Assembly: GCA_001683735.1 (NCBI GenBank)
Contig: LUGG01000007.1
Location: 620,001 to 684,000 of the forward strand
Direction of reading: 5' to 3'
DNA from: Grifola frondosa
Taxonomy: Eukaryota; Basidiomycota; Agaricomycetes; Polyporales; Grifolaceae
DNA: 64,000 nt
Shown here: positions 12,280-22,449 of the stretch, piece after piece
Numbering within the stretch: the stretch's first letter is position 1
Layout: every line of letters starts with the position of its first letter
Made by a program: the position numbers and the translations under genes
The notes under the pieces: model-generated
What the model was told of the DNA's origin: nothing
The model's database searches: none
Seen by the model: the letters and a program-made list of their open reading frames with translations, nothing else

Positions 12280-13887
12280 ATGTCAGACAACCACCGTAGC
12301 ACGTCTGCTTTGCTGCCGCACTCAGCTTGGAATGCCGCATACCCTATCAATCATTTTCCCAACGAATTCTTCGTCGAGATCGCCCGCATCGTCAGGGACC
12401 AATCGCGATGGATGACCTGGCTACGATTACGGTGTGTCGTCACTGGCGTTCCACCATTCTCTCCACCCCGATGCTGTGGAGTGATATTCAGTTGACTAAA
12501 AGACATACTCTCGAGCTCCTTCAAAGGTGTCTACATCATCCAAGAGCGTTAAAATTTCTATCAAGCTCTTCGGCAACGACGTTCCTGTACTGGAGATGCT
12601 CCAAGCTATAGCTCCTCATGCGGGTCGCATTGTCAGCCTTGATCTTGACCTCCGTGATCCAGATACCTTGGAGGACATTCTTTCCACCCTTAGCTTCCAA
12701 CTTCCTATCCTGAGATCATTGACCTTAGACCAATGTGCCGACGAATATGGACCTGTATTTGACTTCTCGCAACACCAATTTCCAAGTCTTCGTAACGTGT
12801 CTGTTAGACATATTCAAATTCCTTGGCCTGCATCAGCTTTTCACTCGCTTACATCGCTTTACCTTGAATATCCTTTTGTGCCTCCTGAATCAAGTAGAAT
12901 GCCTCTGGTTCAGTTCCTGGAGATGGTGAATACTTGTCCTGAGCTCCGGTCTCTGACAGTATCCGATGCTATCCAGAGTCTCAGACTCCTACCAGACGAC
13001 ATTGTACGTTATCCGCAGCACAACCTGAAAGTATCGCTCCCGAAACTCAAAGATATCACTCTATGGAACGACTATGCAATAGATGCTGCCTATCTTCTCG
13101 CACACCTCTCCCCTTCGCCACATGCAAGGATCGAGATCAGTATCAATCTTGCTTCGGATGCGCAGGACAATGAGGATTACAAGAGTCTCGAGACATTTAC
13201 CGCAGCGCTTCCTAGGCAGTGGCCAATGATGCCCATATTTTCGGCTGCCCAAACTCTCACGTTACTTTTCCTTGATACCAAAGTCAAGCTGCGTGCTACG
13301 ACCGATGGCGGGCCCTCGTTGACCATTTGCCAAGATTATGAATGGGCAGATTTTTTGGATGTTGTTGGAAATATCCCTTTGGCCGTGGATAATTCTCGAG
13401 GATGTTTTCTGGATGCCCCGTGCGCTCCTTGGACATATACGGTCTATCAGGCGATGGACCGATGGGTGACGAAGTGGTCGGTGTCTGGCATGGAGTCTTG
13501 GCTCGCCTTCCAACGCTCAAGGACCTGTGTGTTGAAAACATTTATGCCATGAAACCGATTTTCAAGGCCATGGGCCCGCCGCATTTGTTTAGGTCAGACG
13601 GTGACGGCGTGGTCTGTCCACATCTCCAGTCTATAACTGTCGAAGCCGAGTGTTTTGGAGACGATCCGACGTTTGAGGCCGTACTTTCTATGCTAGAGTA
13701 CCGTGCCGCTCGTGGATCTCGCCTGCAGAAGCTCCGACTCACAAGTCAATCCGATGACCTCGCTAAGTCCACCATTCAAACGAAATTCGCTCACCTTGTT
13801 GACGATTTCGACTATGACTATGTCGAGAGACCGAGGGAACCCAAAGATAGGAAAATTCTTGTGCGTCAGCGACAAATCCACCAATAA
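12280..13887 (+). CDS. F-box protein with LRR-like C-terminus
   Basis: This is an SCF-type substrate adaptor. The start ATG (12280) is followed by a short Ser-rich lead and the F-box INHFPNEFFVEIARIV, with CRHWRSTILSTPMLWSDI completing it. LRR-like repeats follow: LPILRSLTLDQC, FPSLRNVSVRHI, FHSLTSLYLEYP, CPELRSLTVSD and LPKLKDITLWND. The C-terminus LVDDFDYDYVERPRE runs to 13887. No introns are needed. Three single-base frame breaks, at 12410-12411 (GG), 12551-12554 (AAAA) and 13400-13401 (GG), each resolve when the run is one base longer, so I treat the gene as one CDS of about 535 residues. The N-terminus and the helix after the F-box closely resemble the gene at 21.2 kb, so the two are paralogues. 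Confidence 0.8.
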
Positions 13888-14050
13888 AGATACTCTACTA
13901 ATATATAACTCTACCAGATTTCCGCACTTCACATGAATAGCTCCTCCGTGTACTATATGATGCAAACCAATACAATCTCATATTATACAGTCGCTCGATT
14001 TGAGGTATGACATTATGACTTATACAGAAATCTCCTTCCACTCCGTGTGG

Positions 14051-15615
14051 TCAGTCAGCCGGATCATAGTATCTAACCTCGCACTGCATGTCTACCAGCT
14101 CTCGCTGATCTTGCCGTGCCCCAGCCGCACCACGGAGCCCCGATACAGCCAACGCCGCGCTGCTCGTCACCACTGCAGCATCACCTACCACCGCACCTGC
14201 TACGCGCTTCTGCGCTAGTGTCATCCACCGCCCGCCCAGACGCATCCTGGAGCGTCTCGCCGATCCGTCGTCCCCTCACGCACGCCATCAGTGACAGAGT
14301 CATACGCCTGTTCTGCCGAAACGAGCGACTGTGTTGCATCCGGGTTCGTCGGGACCAGGGTGCCCGCCATCCACGCGCCTGCTGATGCGGCGGCGGCGCC
14401 GACCGCACCGGAAATGCGGTGGGCAGTGGTGGCGAAGGTCTTCGTGCCGGCGGTGCTGCTGCTAGTAATGGCGTGGGTGGTCTGCGAGAGGGACGAGGTG
14501 TGTCTGTGCGCGGGTTCTCAGTCACGTATCTGGAGAGCATGCGGTCAGCCGCCCATTTCTGATTGAACGACAGACGCTCACAGGGCTGTTGCGTCACGAA
14601 TGCAGTGCGCCGCATGAGAAGGATCCTCGCGCACGCTCATTCCAACTTCATCCGCAGCGGCCACTATGCCTTCCTTGAGCAGCCTGTGGTTGATGAGCAC
14701 TTGTTCGAACTGAGATTGCAGCTCTGACAGCGGTGAATCGGGTTCTGTGACGCCTGCGGGTAACACTATTTTGACATAACTGCGAGGGTAGATTCTCAGG
14801 CAGATGGTCTCCAACGCATATGTGTTGCTCACCCGTCACTTTCTCCATTATTCTCCGGGGTAAATATGTATGCTCGAGGATCATCGGCCAGTGTCCCAAT
14901 TATTGTTGACTTCAGAAGAGGAAAGGTAGCCTTTCCGACAGTCAAATTTAACACAGCGTCAGGGGTGGCCGCAGGAGAAAGAACAAGACACAAGTCGCCA
15001 CCCCTAGGATCGTTGCAGACTCTCCTAAAACACGTATAGCGATAGTGGCGGGTATTTTCACAAAAGGTTTCGTGCTATCGGTATTGCACGTCAAGAGAAG
15101 TGATAGTTACATCCTAGGAAACGAGTACTGAAGGCTTACAAATCTACCATCTCTCGTACATCTGGATGCGAACTCTGCTCGTCTGTCCCTGCCTGCAATA
15201 AACCGTGCCGAATCAGAATCTCTTCAAACTTCGTCTGCAGCTCTGCCAATAGAGAATGCTCGTCTGTGACCTGCTCCGGAAGCCTCAGCTGCACGTAGCT
15301 ATGTCAAGTATTAGCATGCTCCAAAACGCCAACGCCTTTGAAACGACGCTCTGCACTTACCTCCGTGCACGCCCTCGATCTCGGCGAGAACACATACGCT
15401 CTCGGGTCATCGGCAAGTGTACCGAGACGCTGTATCCTTGTGCAGCAAAAATCCAGCTGTCCCCACGGTCAGCATCAGCTCTGGTTTCTTCTCCCCTTCT
15501 ACATCGTTCGGTAGCATGACGTGAGGTCGCCCTCTCCAAGTACGACGCTAGATTTGCCCAGAACATGAGAGGCGACTGTGGATGGGATGGTGAGGAGGAC
15601 ACCAGGTTCAGACAT
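14051..15615 (-). CDS. Senescence/spartin-like protein with duplicated N-terminal module
   Basis: Spartin-type proteins associate with lipid droplets and endosomal membranes through a C-terminal senescence domain. From the start at 15615 a first module reads LLTIPSTVASHVLGKSS, LTVGTAGFLLHKD, TLADDPRAYVFSPE, SYVQLRLPEQ and LLAELQTKFEEIL. A 65-nt intron then leads, in phase, into a second copy: PATIAIRVLGES, LNLTVGKATFPLLKS, TLADDPRAYIFTPE, SYVKIVLPAGV and LSELQSQFEQVL. The C-terminal part has RYVTENPRTDTPRP, then an Ala/Ser/Thr-rich senescence-like stretch (HRISGAVGAAAASAGAWMAG) and ends RYYDPAD at 14051. Frame breaks occur near 14489-14491, 14577-14585 and 15001-15004, some in G/C runs. The family call rests on the overall pattern and is moderately sure. 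Confidence 0.65.
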
Positions 15616-16078
15616 GTTGTCAAAATGATAGTTCTGATAGAAAGGAAAGAGGATGAGATGTGCTCCACTTTTCATTTCGATTTCGGCTTGTCAGCCACAC
15701 CCTAAGTACTTGTGTCGTCACCCGCGTCACCTAACCATTATTTGGGGTTACTGTTTTGTGGCGAATAAATTCGAAACCTTCGAACTCCGTACGCAAAGTC
15801 TACGCTTGACAACGAAATGTGAATCGGACTAAATGAGACTTCGCATTGATGACATCTCTGAATATCCAGCGAAGTGAGCCTAGGAATCAAGTACTGACGC
15901 AGGAAGATGAGGATGGGACGCACATCATCACACTAATGGCACGCAGACGCGATTCGTTCACACAAGCCATCACATATCGTCGTACACAATCTGATCATAA
16001 TTTAAAACGTGTATACATCAATATCGGTCATATCGCCGTCTGCAAGCGCCATCGACTATACAATCAGAGGTGGCGCGC
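15616..16078. other. Intergenic
   Basis: Upstream region of the spartin-like gene and 3' flank of the F-box gene. No gene or repeat recognised. Confidence 0.5.
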
Positions 16079-18216
16079 TCAGCCACACATATATCCAGGA
16101 TTGCCTATCGTTCGGCTCACCTTCATCCCAATTAGCCGCTCATCATCAAGCATGTATCCCGAATAATTGAATGTCCCCGTTCTGAGAGACAGCGAATACG
16201 GCAAGGACGTAGTCACATCCTCCTCAAATACCATCCCAGCCGCTAGGGTCGTCGGTTCGAGGAGTAGCCGGCACTTTCCCTGCGAATCATGCCTGTATAA
16301 GGGATACGGCACCGGATCGTTCATGCGTTTGGGATGGATATTGAAGTCCAACACACATATCGGGGCGTAGCTGGCCAACCGGACAGCAATGGCGGAAGAA
16401 CCACACGCTCGCCGTGGACGTACCTGCATACACGATTCAATACGTTCCCACGGGACATAAACACGGAAAACGCCACACGCCACACCTACCTAAGCCATTG
16501 AAATTGCACACTGTGCAACATCATCCTGGTATTTGCAGGTCCCCACTCGCCCATAGCAGATCTGTCGTCTTTGGGGCCTTGGGAGCCGGAGAGGAACCCA
16601 AGTCTGCAGGGATGAATGACAGCAGGAAGCGGTTGCGCATGAACAGGTGATACTTGGGGCCCCGTTCACCATAGTCTATCGACATGCAATGCACACGGGA
16701 CTCGCGTGCAGTCTCAAATGGCTTCCCCAGTATCGGCTTGCTTACGAAAGGCCCGGAATGTGTGGAGAAATGGTGTAGCTCTTGTCCGAGCCGTAGCGCG
16801 GAGGTGGAGGCTAGCTATGTGCACCGGAGGCAGCGGTGCGGCCGGGCGTGCTGGAGCGGATCCGCTGAACGAATAGAGCTCGATTGAACCGGTCCCTGCG
16901 GTCGAGGTGATCATGAAAGCGCGGTTTGATAAGAAGGAGAAATCCCAGGCACTGTCAGGCATCTCGAAGGCCACGCAATGCTGTTGGCACAGATAAGTCA
17001 TGCACATGTAAGGGGGTCCGTCCGCCAAAGAGAGCACGCACCACAACTCCTCACCCGTAATCCAGTTCCAGATGATGAGCCCTGGACCGTGTACCCAGAA
17101 GAACATTCCGACGACATCATCCACGATCTGAATGAAGGAGCTCCCAATGTGGAAAGGGATCTCCGCAACGAGTTCGCGCTGCGTGGCCCGCGGGTGCGGG
17201 GTGTTCTTGCTGATCGTCCGCAGATGAACCTTCACCCTGAGTGCCGGCCCTTGCCTATCCGCACATGTCAGACAAAAACACACCACAGAGCAGCAAGCCC
17301 ACATTTCGTCCGCATCCACGAGCACCAGCAGGTCTCGCGACGTGTCGATTGCAAAATCTCGTGTCGCCACCCCGAGATCTTCTGTGACGACCGTATGTGC
17401 AGCGTTGGTGCGCGTCGGCAGCCATGTCGAGATCATATGGCGTGAGCCAGGAAGAATTCCAACGCTCATGGACTTGGCAAAGACGCCTCCGACGAGCTCG
17501 TAAGCCTGGCACGCCCCCGGCACGGGTATCTCGACCTTCTGCGTCCAATCTAGTACACGCCATCGTCGCCGCCGGTCAAGCAGGAGTTGCATGCGGTCTG
17601 CGGTGGTGAGCGGACCTGGAGGGCCGTCGATCATGCCATCTGCGGCGAGCTCGATGCGGTACTGCAACTCAAGGGAGCGCCTGATCACGTCGTAGAATGA
17701 TCTGCAGACCTGCATTAAGTCGCATCAGTGGCTGTGATAGAAGCTTAAGTAAAGCATGAGTGAAATACAAAAACATATCATCGCGGACGCCACGGCAACC
17801 CAAACAATGGCCCGCAGGGAGGGGAGGGAGTCCTAAGTGCAAGTCGCCTTCAGGGAGAGCAGCTCGATTTCCTGGCGCCTGTAACTTTGAGCTCTCGTCC
17901 ATCGAGAGACAGCGAGATATCATCATATAGCATCAATCCAGCCCAAATGAACTCGGAGGAAACAGCGGACAACTCGTTCATAATTTGGGTTGACACAGGC
18001 CTACGAGTCATGATCCTGCGGTCGTCCTGCGCGAACATGGCTTCGACGCAGCTCATGCAAACACCGACGTGATGAGAAGCAACAAGGAACATGGAACAAT
18101 GCTCCTAGACATCGAAAACTCACCAGGGAGCAGAGAAGCAGTTCTGAGGAGTCAAGAAGCTTCAGGATCTCGACGAAGAGTTCAACGGGTAATTCCAGAA
18201 CTCGAGCAGGAGACAT
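16079..18216 (-). CDS. F-box protein of the large agaricomycete family
   Basis: The start at 18216 gives ARVLELPVELFVEILKLL, a clear F-box. The next coding block begins VCRSFYDVIRRSLELQYRI and continues as one long frame (17715-16714) with VLDWTQKVEIPVP, IDTSRDLLVLVD and WNWITGEEL. This is the organisation of agaricomycete F-box proteins that carry WD-like strands after a LELQYxIEL motif. The end contains LDFNIHPKRM, FEEDVTTSLPY and YSGYMLDDERLIGMK before a stop at 16079. Two frame changes lie between about 16640 and 16820. The interval 17716-18145 separates the F-box exon from the rest; it is long for an intron here and contains an 80-codon open frame (17850-18092, -) of unclear status. It is likely a real gene with uncertain internal exon borders. 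Confidence 0.75.
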
Positions 18217-18827
18217 ATCATATCGGGTATCTCGGAGGAAGGCATAGAATATCAATATGCCGCCGAGAAAGTGTGGTGAAATAGCTAGTAGCCTTGCTGC
18301 AGGCTGATGGCTGGACAAGTCCGATCCATTTGAGGGAACTTGATGCGGCAAGGTTAATGTTACCAGTCCACGTGTCTAGCGCCACAAGTACAGCGCGGAA
18401 TCGACATTGTATCGTAAGTTATTTTCTGCGTTCGTGAGCCAACATCATCGCACTCCCATAACTATAACTATATAACTGCCAGACCAATATACCTTTGCGC
18501 AGGTCAATGGCGTAAGTGTTGTAGCTCAATAATACACTGCGGAATTTCGACCACATCAATCAAGCTGAATTAAACCCCCACCCCCAGGAGGGTAGCAAGT
18601 ATTGGGATAGCACCCCGATTTTTTTGCGAGACTTAGTGTGCTCGATACGACGCACATCATGCTCTTTGGCATTTGAAGGTACTGGGTATATACTTCCTCT
18701 GCCTCTGGCGGATTGATCGAGGACACATCAAGAATAAGTAAAAATATACTAGATCTGATCCAGGCCGCTCACATCACCAGCTCCACGGCAGAGTATTTTG
18801 TCGGAACGATTGCAGTCGCTACAGCTG
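18217..18827. other. Intergenic
   Basis: Upstream of the F-box gene and 3' flank of the kinase. A run of seven T at 18619-18625 was noted. Nothing else recognised. Confidence 0.5.
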
Positions 18828-20537
18828 CTACCCCGTAAAGTAGTATGCTTTAGGCAGCTCTCCGGACAGCCACGGATGTGAAAGAAGCTCCTTCGCAGTG
18901 GGGCGCTGTTGAGGGTCTACGGTAAGCATCTTCTCAAGGATATCCCAACATTCATCCGAGAACGTCACTTCGCCATCTGTGACTGCTTCTAGATATTCCT
19001 TCAGCGAGATGCGCAGCTTAAGGTGCCCCTCATTCTGGAGTGCCTCCACTAAACCATCCAACAAGTGTCCTGCCAAAGAACTTGAATGTCATCACATTGT
19101 GGGATTGGAGTGACGTACCGTTCTCGTCAAACCACGCGATCCCTTTTGAACTGCGAGCTACGAGCTCAGGAGGAAAGTCACCAAAAATGCGCCATTGAAA
19201 GATTGGCAAGATCCCCTCGGTGACATCCTCCGGATATAATATACAATGGCTGAGCATCTGGAACAGCTGATTTACAATGTCAGCGCAGGGAATAACATGT
19301 AGAGTAGTGCCACAGGAGTCCTCACTAAGGCACCACTCCTCCCATATATCGACAGATGTATCCCATTTAGCGCCAATAGCAACTTCCGGAGGTCGCGCAG
19401 GGATTGTGCAGATCATCTGCGAAAGGCGTTGGTCAACTTTATCTACAAAACATCCTTGTTTCATCGCAGTCGGTTAGAGATTCACTCTTGACTAACAAAT
19501 GTACTTACCAACTCCAAAGTCGACCAGCTTGAACAACATCTGATTCCAGTCCTCCGGCTGCTGTGGCATAATGAGAACTGGCGCAGTCTCATGGATGGTC
19601 ACAGTAGACCCATCAGCCGCGATGCAGTCTTGAGAGTGGAGGTCTTCCTCCTCATCGGATGCCATAGCCAAGTCAACTGTCATCCTACCATAACAGGCTG
19701 CCAAAACATTTGACAATTTGATGTCTAAAGCCCAAAAGTAAGTCTAGCATGAACAGTGTTAAGGTGGTTTGCTGCCTGTGTGAATGATACTGCACTCCGT
19801 GTGTGCGTAGTCCAGGGCCCGGAGAACATCACGTATCACCATTCTGGCCACTTCTTCCGGATACCTCCGAGACTTGAGGAGTAAGCAGTCCATGAACTTA
19901 TATATGTGAACACCCATCAAGTCTGTGACGAGACACAGGTGTGGCCCGAAACGACTTTCACTCGTAAAGTTATCCTGCAGCCTTGGCACATGATCAGCTC
20001 CGATATGGGCCGGATCACCATCCCGCAAGCGCTGCAGGAATTCCAGTTCATGAACCTTTGGAGAAACAGTGGCGGCAGCTGAGACAAAGTCAGCGTCAGA
20101 AAGTCAAAGAGGGATGATTGAGACCCACAAGTTAATATTTTGATTGCTACGCAAGTTCTGTCCCTGTCAAACATTACTTAAACACTTGTCAGGTATAGTG
20201 CTACTCTGGCACCTACTCATCATGGGTGTCTTCGGCCAGCCAAACTGTTGAATATTCACCCGACCAATTTTTTGAGAATCTTGTAACGTTCACCTAGCAT
20301 TTCACCTAGAGAAGTCGGACGATAACCTCCAATGGCATAGGAGCTCGGCTTTTCCTCTGCATCGAGCCAGTGTGGCATTGCTGCCTGCGTCACACTAGAC
20401 ATGGCCATGGGAACAGCGCGGTTGAGCGATGAGCAATGTATGGCACAGCAAAACGCCAAGGAGCTTCCGCGACGAGGCAAAAGGACGGAGAGCCGTGACA
20501 GAGACATACGAAGGCCGCGGTGCAACATCAGAGTCAT
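18828..20537 (-). CDS. SRPK-like serine/threonine protein kinase
   Basis: This kinase is of the SR-protein-kinase branch, which is expanded in agaricomycetes. The start at 20537 begins a basic, Arg/Leu/Ser-rich lead of about 45 residues that may be a targeting peptide, then EEKPSSYAIGGYRPTSLGEM and GERYKILKKL. The Gly-loop GEYSTVWLAED, VAIKIL with the ATP Lys, VHELEFLQRLRDGD and HLCLVTDLMGVHIY follow. The catalytic loop IIHT-DIKLSN is split by an intron that appears to use a GC donor (about 19718-19769). A SRPK-type spacer precedes LVDFGV, followed by RPPEVAIGAKWDTSVDIW. The C-lobe ends with MLTVDPQQRPTAKELLSHPW at 18828. Key catalytic residues are present. Frame changes lie after KKL (about 20255) and after VDIW (about 19340). 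A dislocated copy of the first exon lies at 47.6 kb. Confidence 0.82.
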
Positions 20538-21240
20538 TCCGATTCGAATCCCCTAAAGGCTGAGTCGGATTATGAGCAGCTCAGTGCTCGAATCGTCGAT
20601 CAACTCAGAGTGTCTTCTTCCGCACCACACGTGACGTTAGCCACTTGGGGAGATCCGGGAGTCGGCGCTGCTTCGCCCGCCACACCTCTCCGTATGCTAC
20701 ACGCACATCAGATGCACCGCAAATGTTTTGCATGACATCGCGGGCCAGCAGGCCATGACATCCAAACACAAGAAATGACGTACTTTTGGACGTATTCCAA
20801 GGCGGCCACCGGGAATTGTGGTGAGTACGCGTTGAATCGGTTGGGATTTGCTCAGCTAAAACCATAAGAAAATATCACCTAATGCTACTCAACAATAGTA
20901 CTTACGGAGAGTCAGAAATAAGTCACATCATATCCTTCGGTCCTTTTTGCAGAAAAAGAACAGAGGTTCTCATTTTTTGTGCAACCTGGGTACGTGGTAC
21001 AATACTACGTGTCGTCCGCGTGCCTGCCACATGTCCCAGCAGTCAGTACTCGTTCAACCTTCACTGTTCAGCGTGCATCCGGAATCTCTGAAGATTTGGC
21101 GGTCAAGTTGAGGTGGGCATCCGATAGCAAATCGGCTGGATTAACGAGTTTCCCATACTGTATGTTCCTTGAGATACCACTTTAACGTCTAACCTCAAAA
21201 TGAAAAGCCCTACCAATCGTAGACCATCGTACAGTTCTTG
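20538..21240. other. Intergenic between kinase and F-box gene
   Basis: Divergent promoter region for the kinase (-) and the F-box gene (+). Open frames here lack conserved features; no repeat seen. Confidence 0.5.
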
Positions 21241-22174
21241 ATGGACGACTTCACTGCAGATGCTCCTTCTTCGTTCTCCAGTAGTGAGATGTGCGCAACG
21301 CCATCACCTTCACTCTGGAACTCCACACTTCCCATCAATCGCCTTCCCAACGAGTTGTTCGTCGAAATAACCTGTCAGGCCAGGAATCTCACATGTACAA
21401 CAAGTGACTTCCGCTATGCGGAGTATGTTCGCACTGGCGCTCGATTCTGCTTTCCACTCCGAAGACGTGGAATGATATTATGGTGGACGATCGAACAAGG
21501 TCACCGGAAAAATTCTTGTTCTGTGTCTGCACCGCTCGAGGGATGCTACATTATCTATCACCTTTTCTCAGCGCGACAAGCCGTCCTTTCTGGAGATGAT
21601 CGAAGCCATCGCCCCTCATGCGAATCGCATTGTCTTCCTTGCGTTTTACATGCATTTGCCAGATATTGCCCAAGCCGTGCTCTCCAGATTGACCTTCCAG
21701 TTTATTAAACTGATATCATTTAAATTCATCATGAGAGACAATGAAACACGTCCCCCTCATTTTGATCTCTCAAGGGATCAATTCCCGGCCCTTCGCAAAA
21801 TTAATCTGGCCCACGTTGATCTTCTTTGGCTTCCATCAGCATTCCGTTCGCTTGTATCCCTTTATCTGATCGAGCTTCGGGATATCTCTCCATCAGAGAG
21901 ACCGTCGCTGCTCAGTTTCCTCGAGATCTTGCAAGAATGTCCCGACTTGGAGAACCTGTGTATATCTGGTGTTTTCAAAACCCCGGAGTCGACGACCACG
22001 CCACACCTTCGCCTTAGCGTGTCGTTCTCCAAGTTCAATTCTCTCATGATGTTCGCTGACCGTACCGCGGAGGCTGCATGTTTGCTATCCCATCTATCTA
22101 TTCCGGCACGTACAATCATCATGATTATAATCCCCGGTGTATTATCCCTCATGACGAGACTGTGCCATATTTGA
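21241..22174 (+). CDS. F-box protein, truncated paralogue of the 12.3-kb gene
   Basis: The start at 21241 leads to LPINRLPNELFVEIT, an F-box matching the 12.3-kb gene (YPINHFPNEFFVEIA). The helix after it is scrambled relative to that gene, then the match resumes in another frame: MIEAIAPHANRIVFL against MLQAIAPHAGRIVSL, with FDLSRDQFPALRKINL and FRSLVSLYLI. Coding stops at 22174, so about one third of the paralogue's C-terminus is absent. The frame change near 21590 and the early stop suggest a shortened or decaying copy. No second start or downstream continuation is seen before the next gene. Confidence 0.65.
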
Positions 22175-22449
22175 ATTAATCAACCCCGGGTCTGATACCC
22201 AATAATTAAATTATTGATGTGCTCTTGGGAAGTTGGGATATTATTTAAACATTTCAACGTGACACGCGTCGCGTTATGATACGCGTCAGTCACACAAATA
22301 ACGGTTGTAATTGTGACAATGACCAGTTCTGAATCCAAACGTTGTACCGCATCTCTCTCCCTCCCCCCCCCCCCCCCCCAGACCCAACACCAAGTGGCAT
22401 TATTTTCTCTGGTGTTGACAAAAACTCGGGATTCAGCCATAGAACGGCA
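22175..22449 (+). promoter_or_regulatory. Promoter of the SNF2 gene: two ACGCGT boxes and a 17-C run
   Basis: Two ACGCGT hexamers lie at 22264-22269 and 22281-22286, about 165-185 nt before the start codon. A run of 17 C occupies 22363-22379 in a C/T-rich leader. ACGCGT is the MBF site in yeasts; a cell-cycle role here is inferred. Confidence 0.45.

Noticed and set aside
22363..22379. 17-C run as an assembly join
   Set aside because: Flanking promoter and SNF2 coding sequence are continuous in layout; it may be mis-sized but there is no sign of a misjoin.
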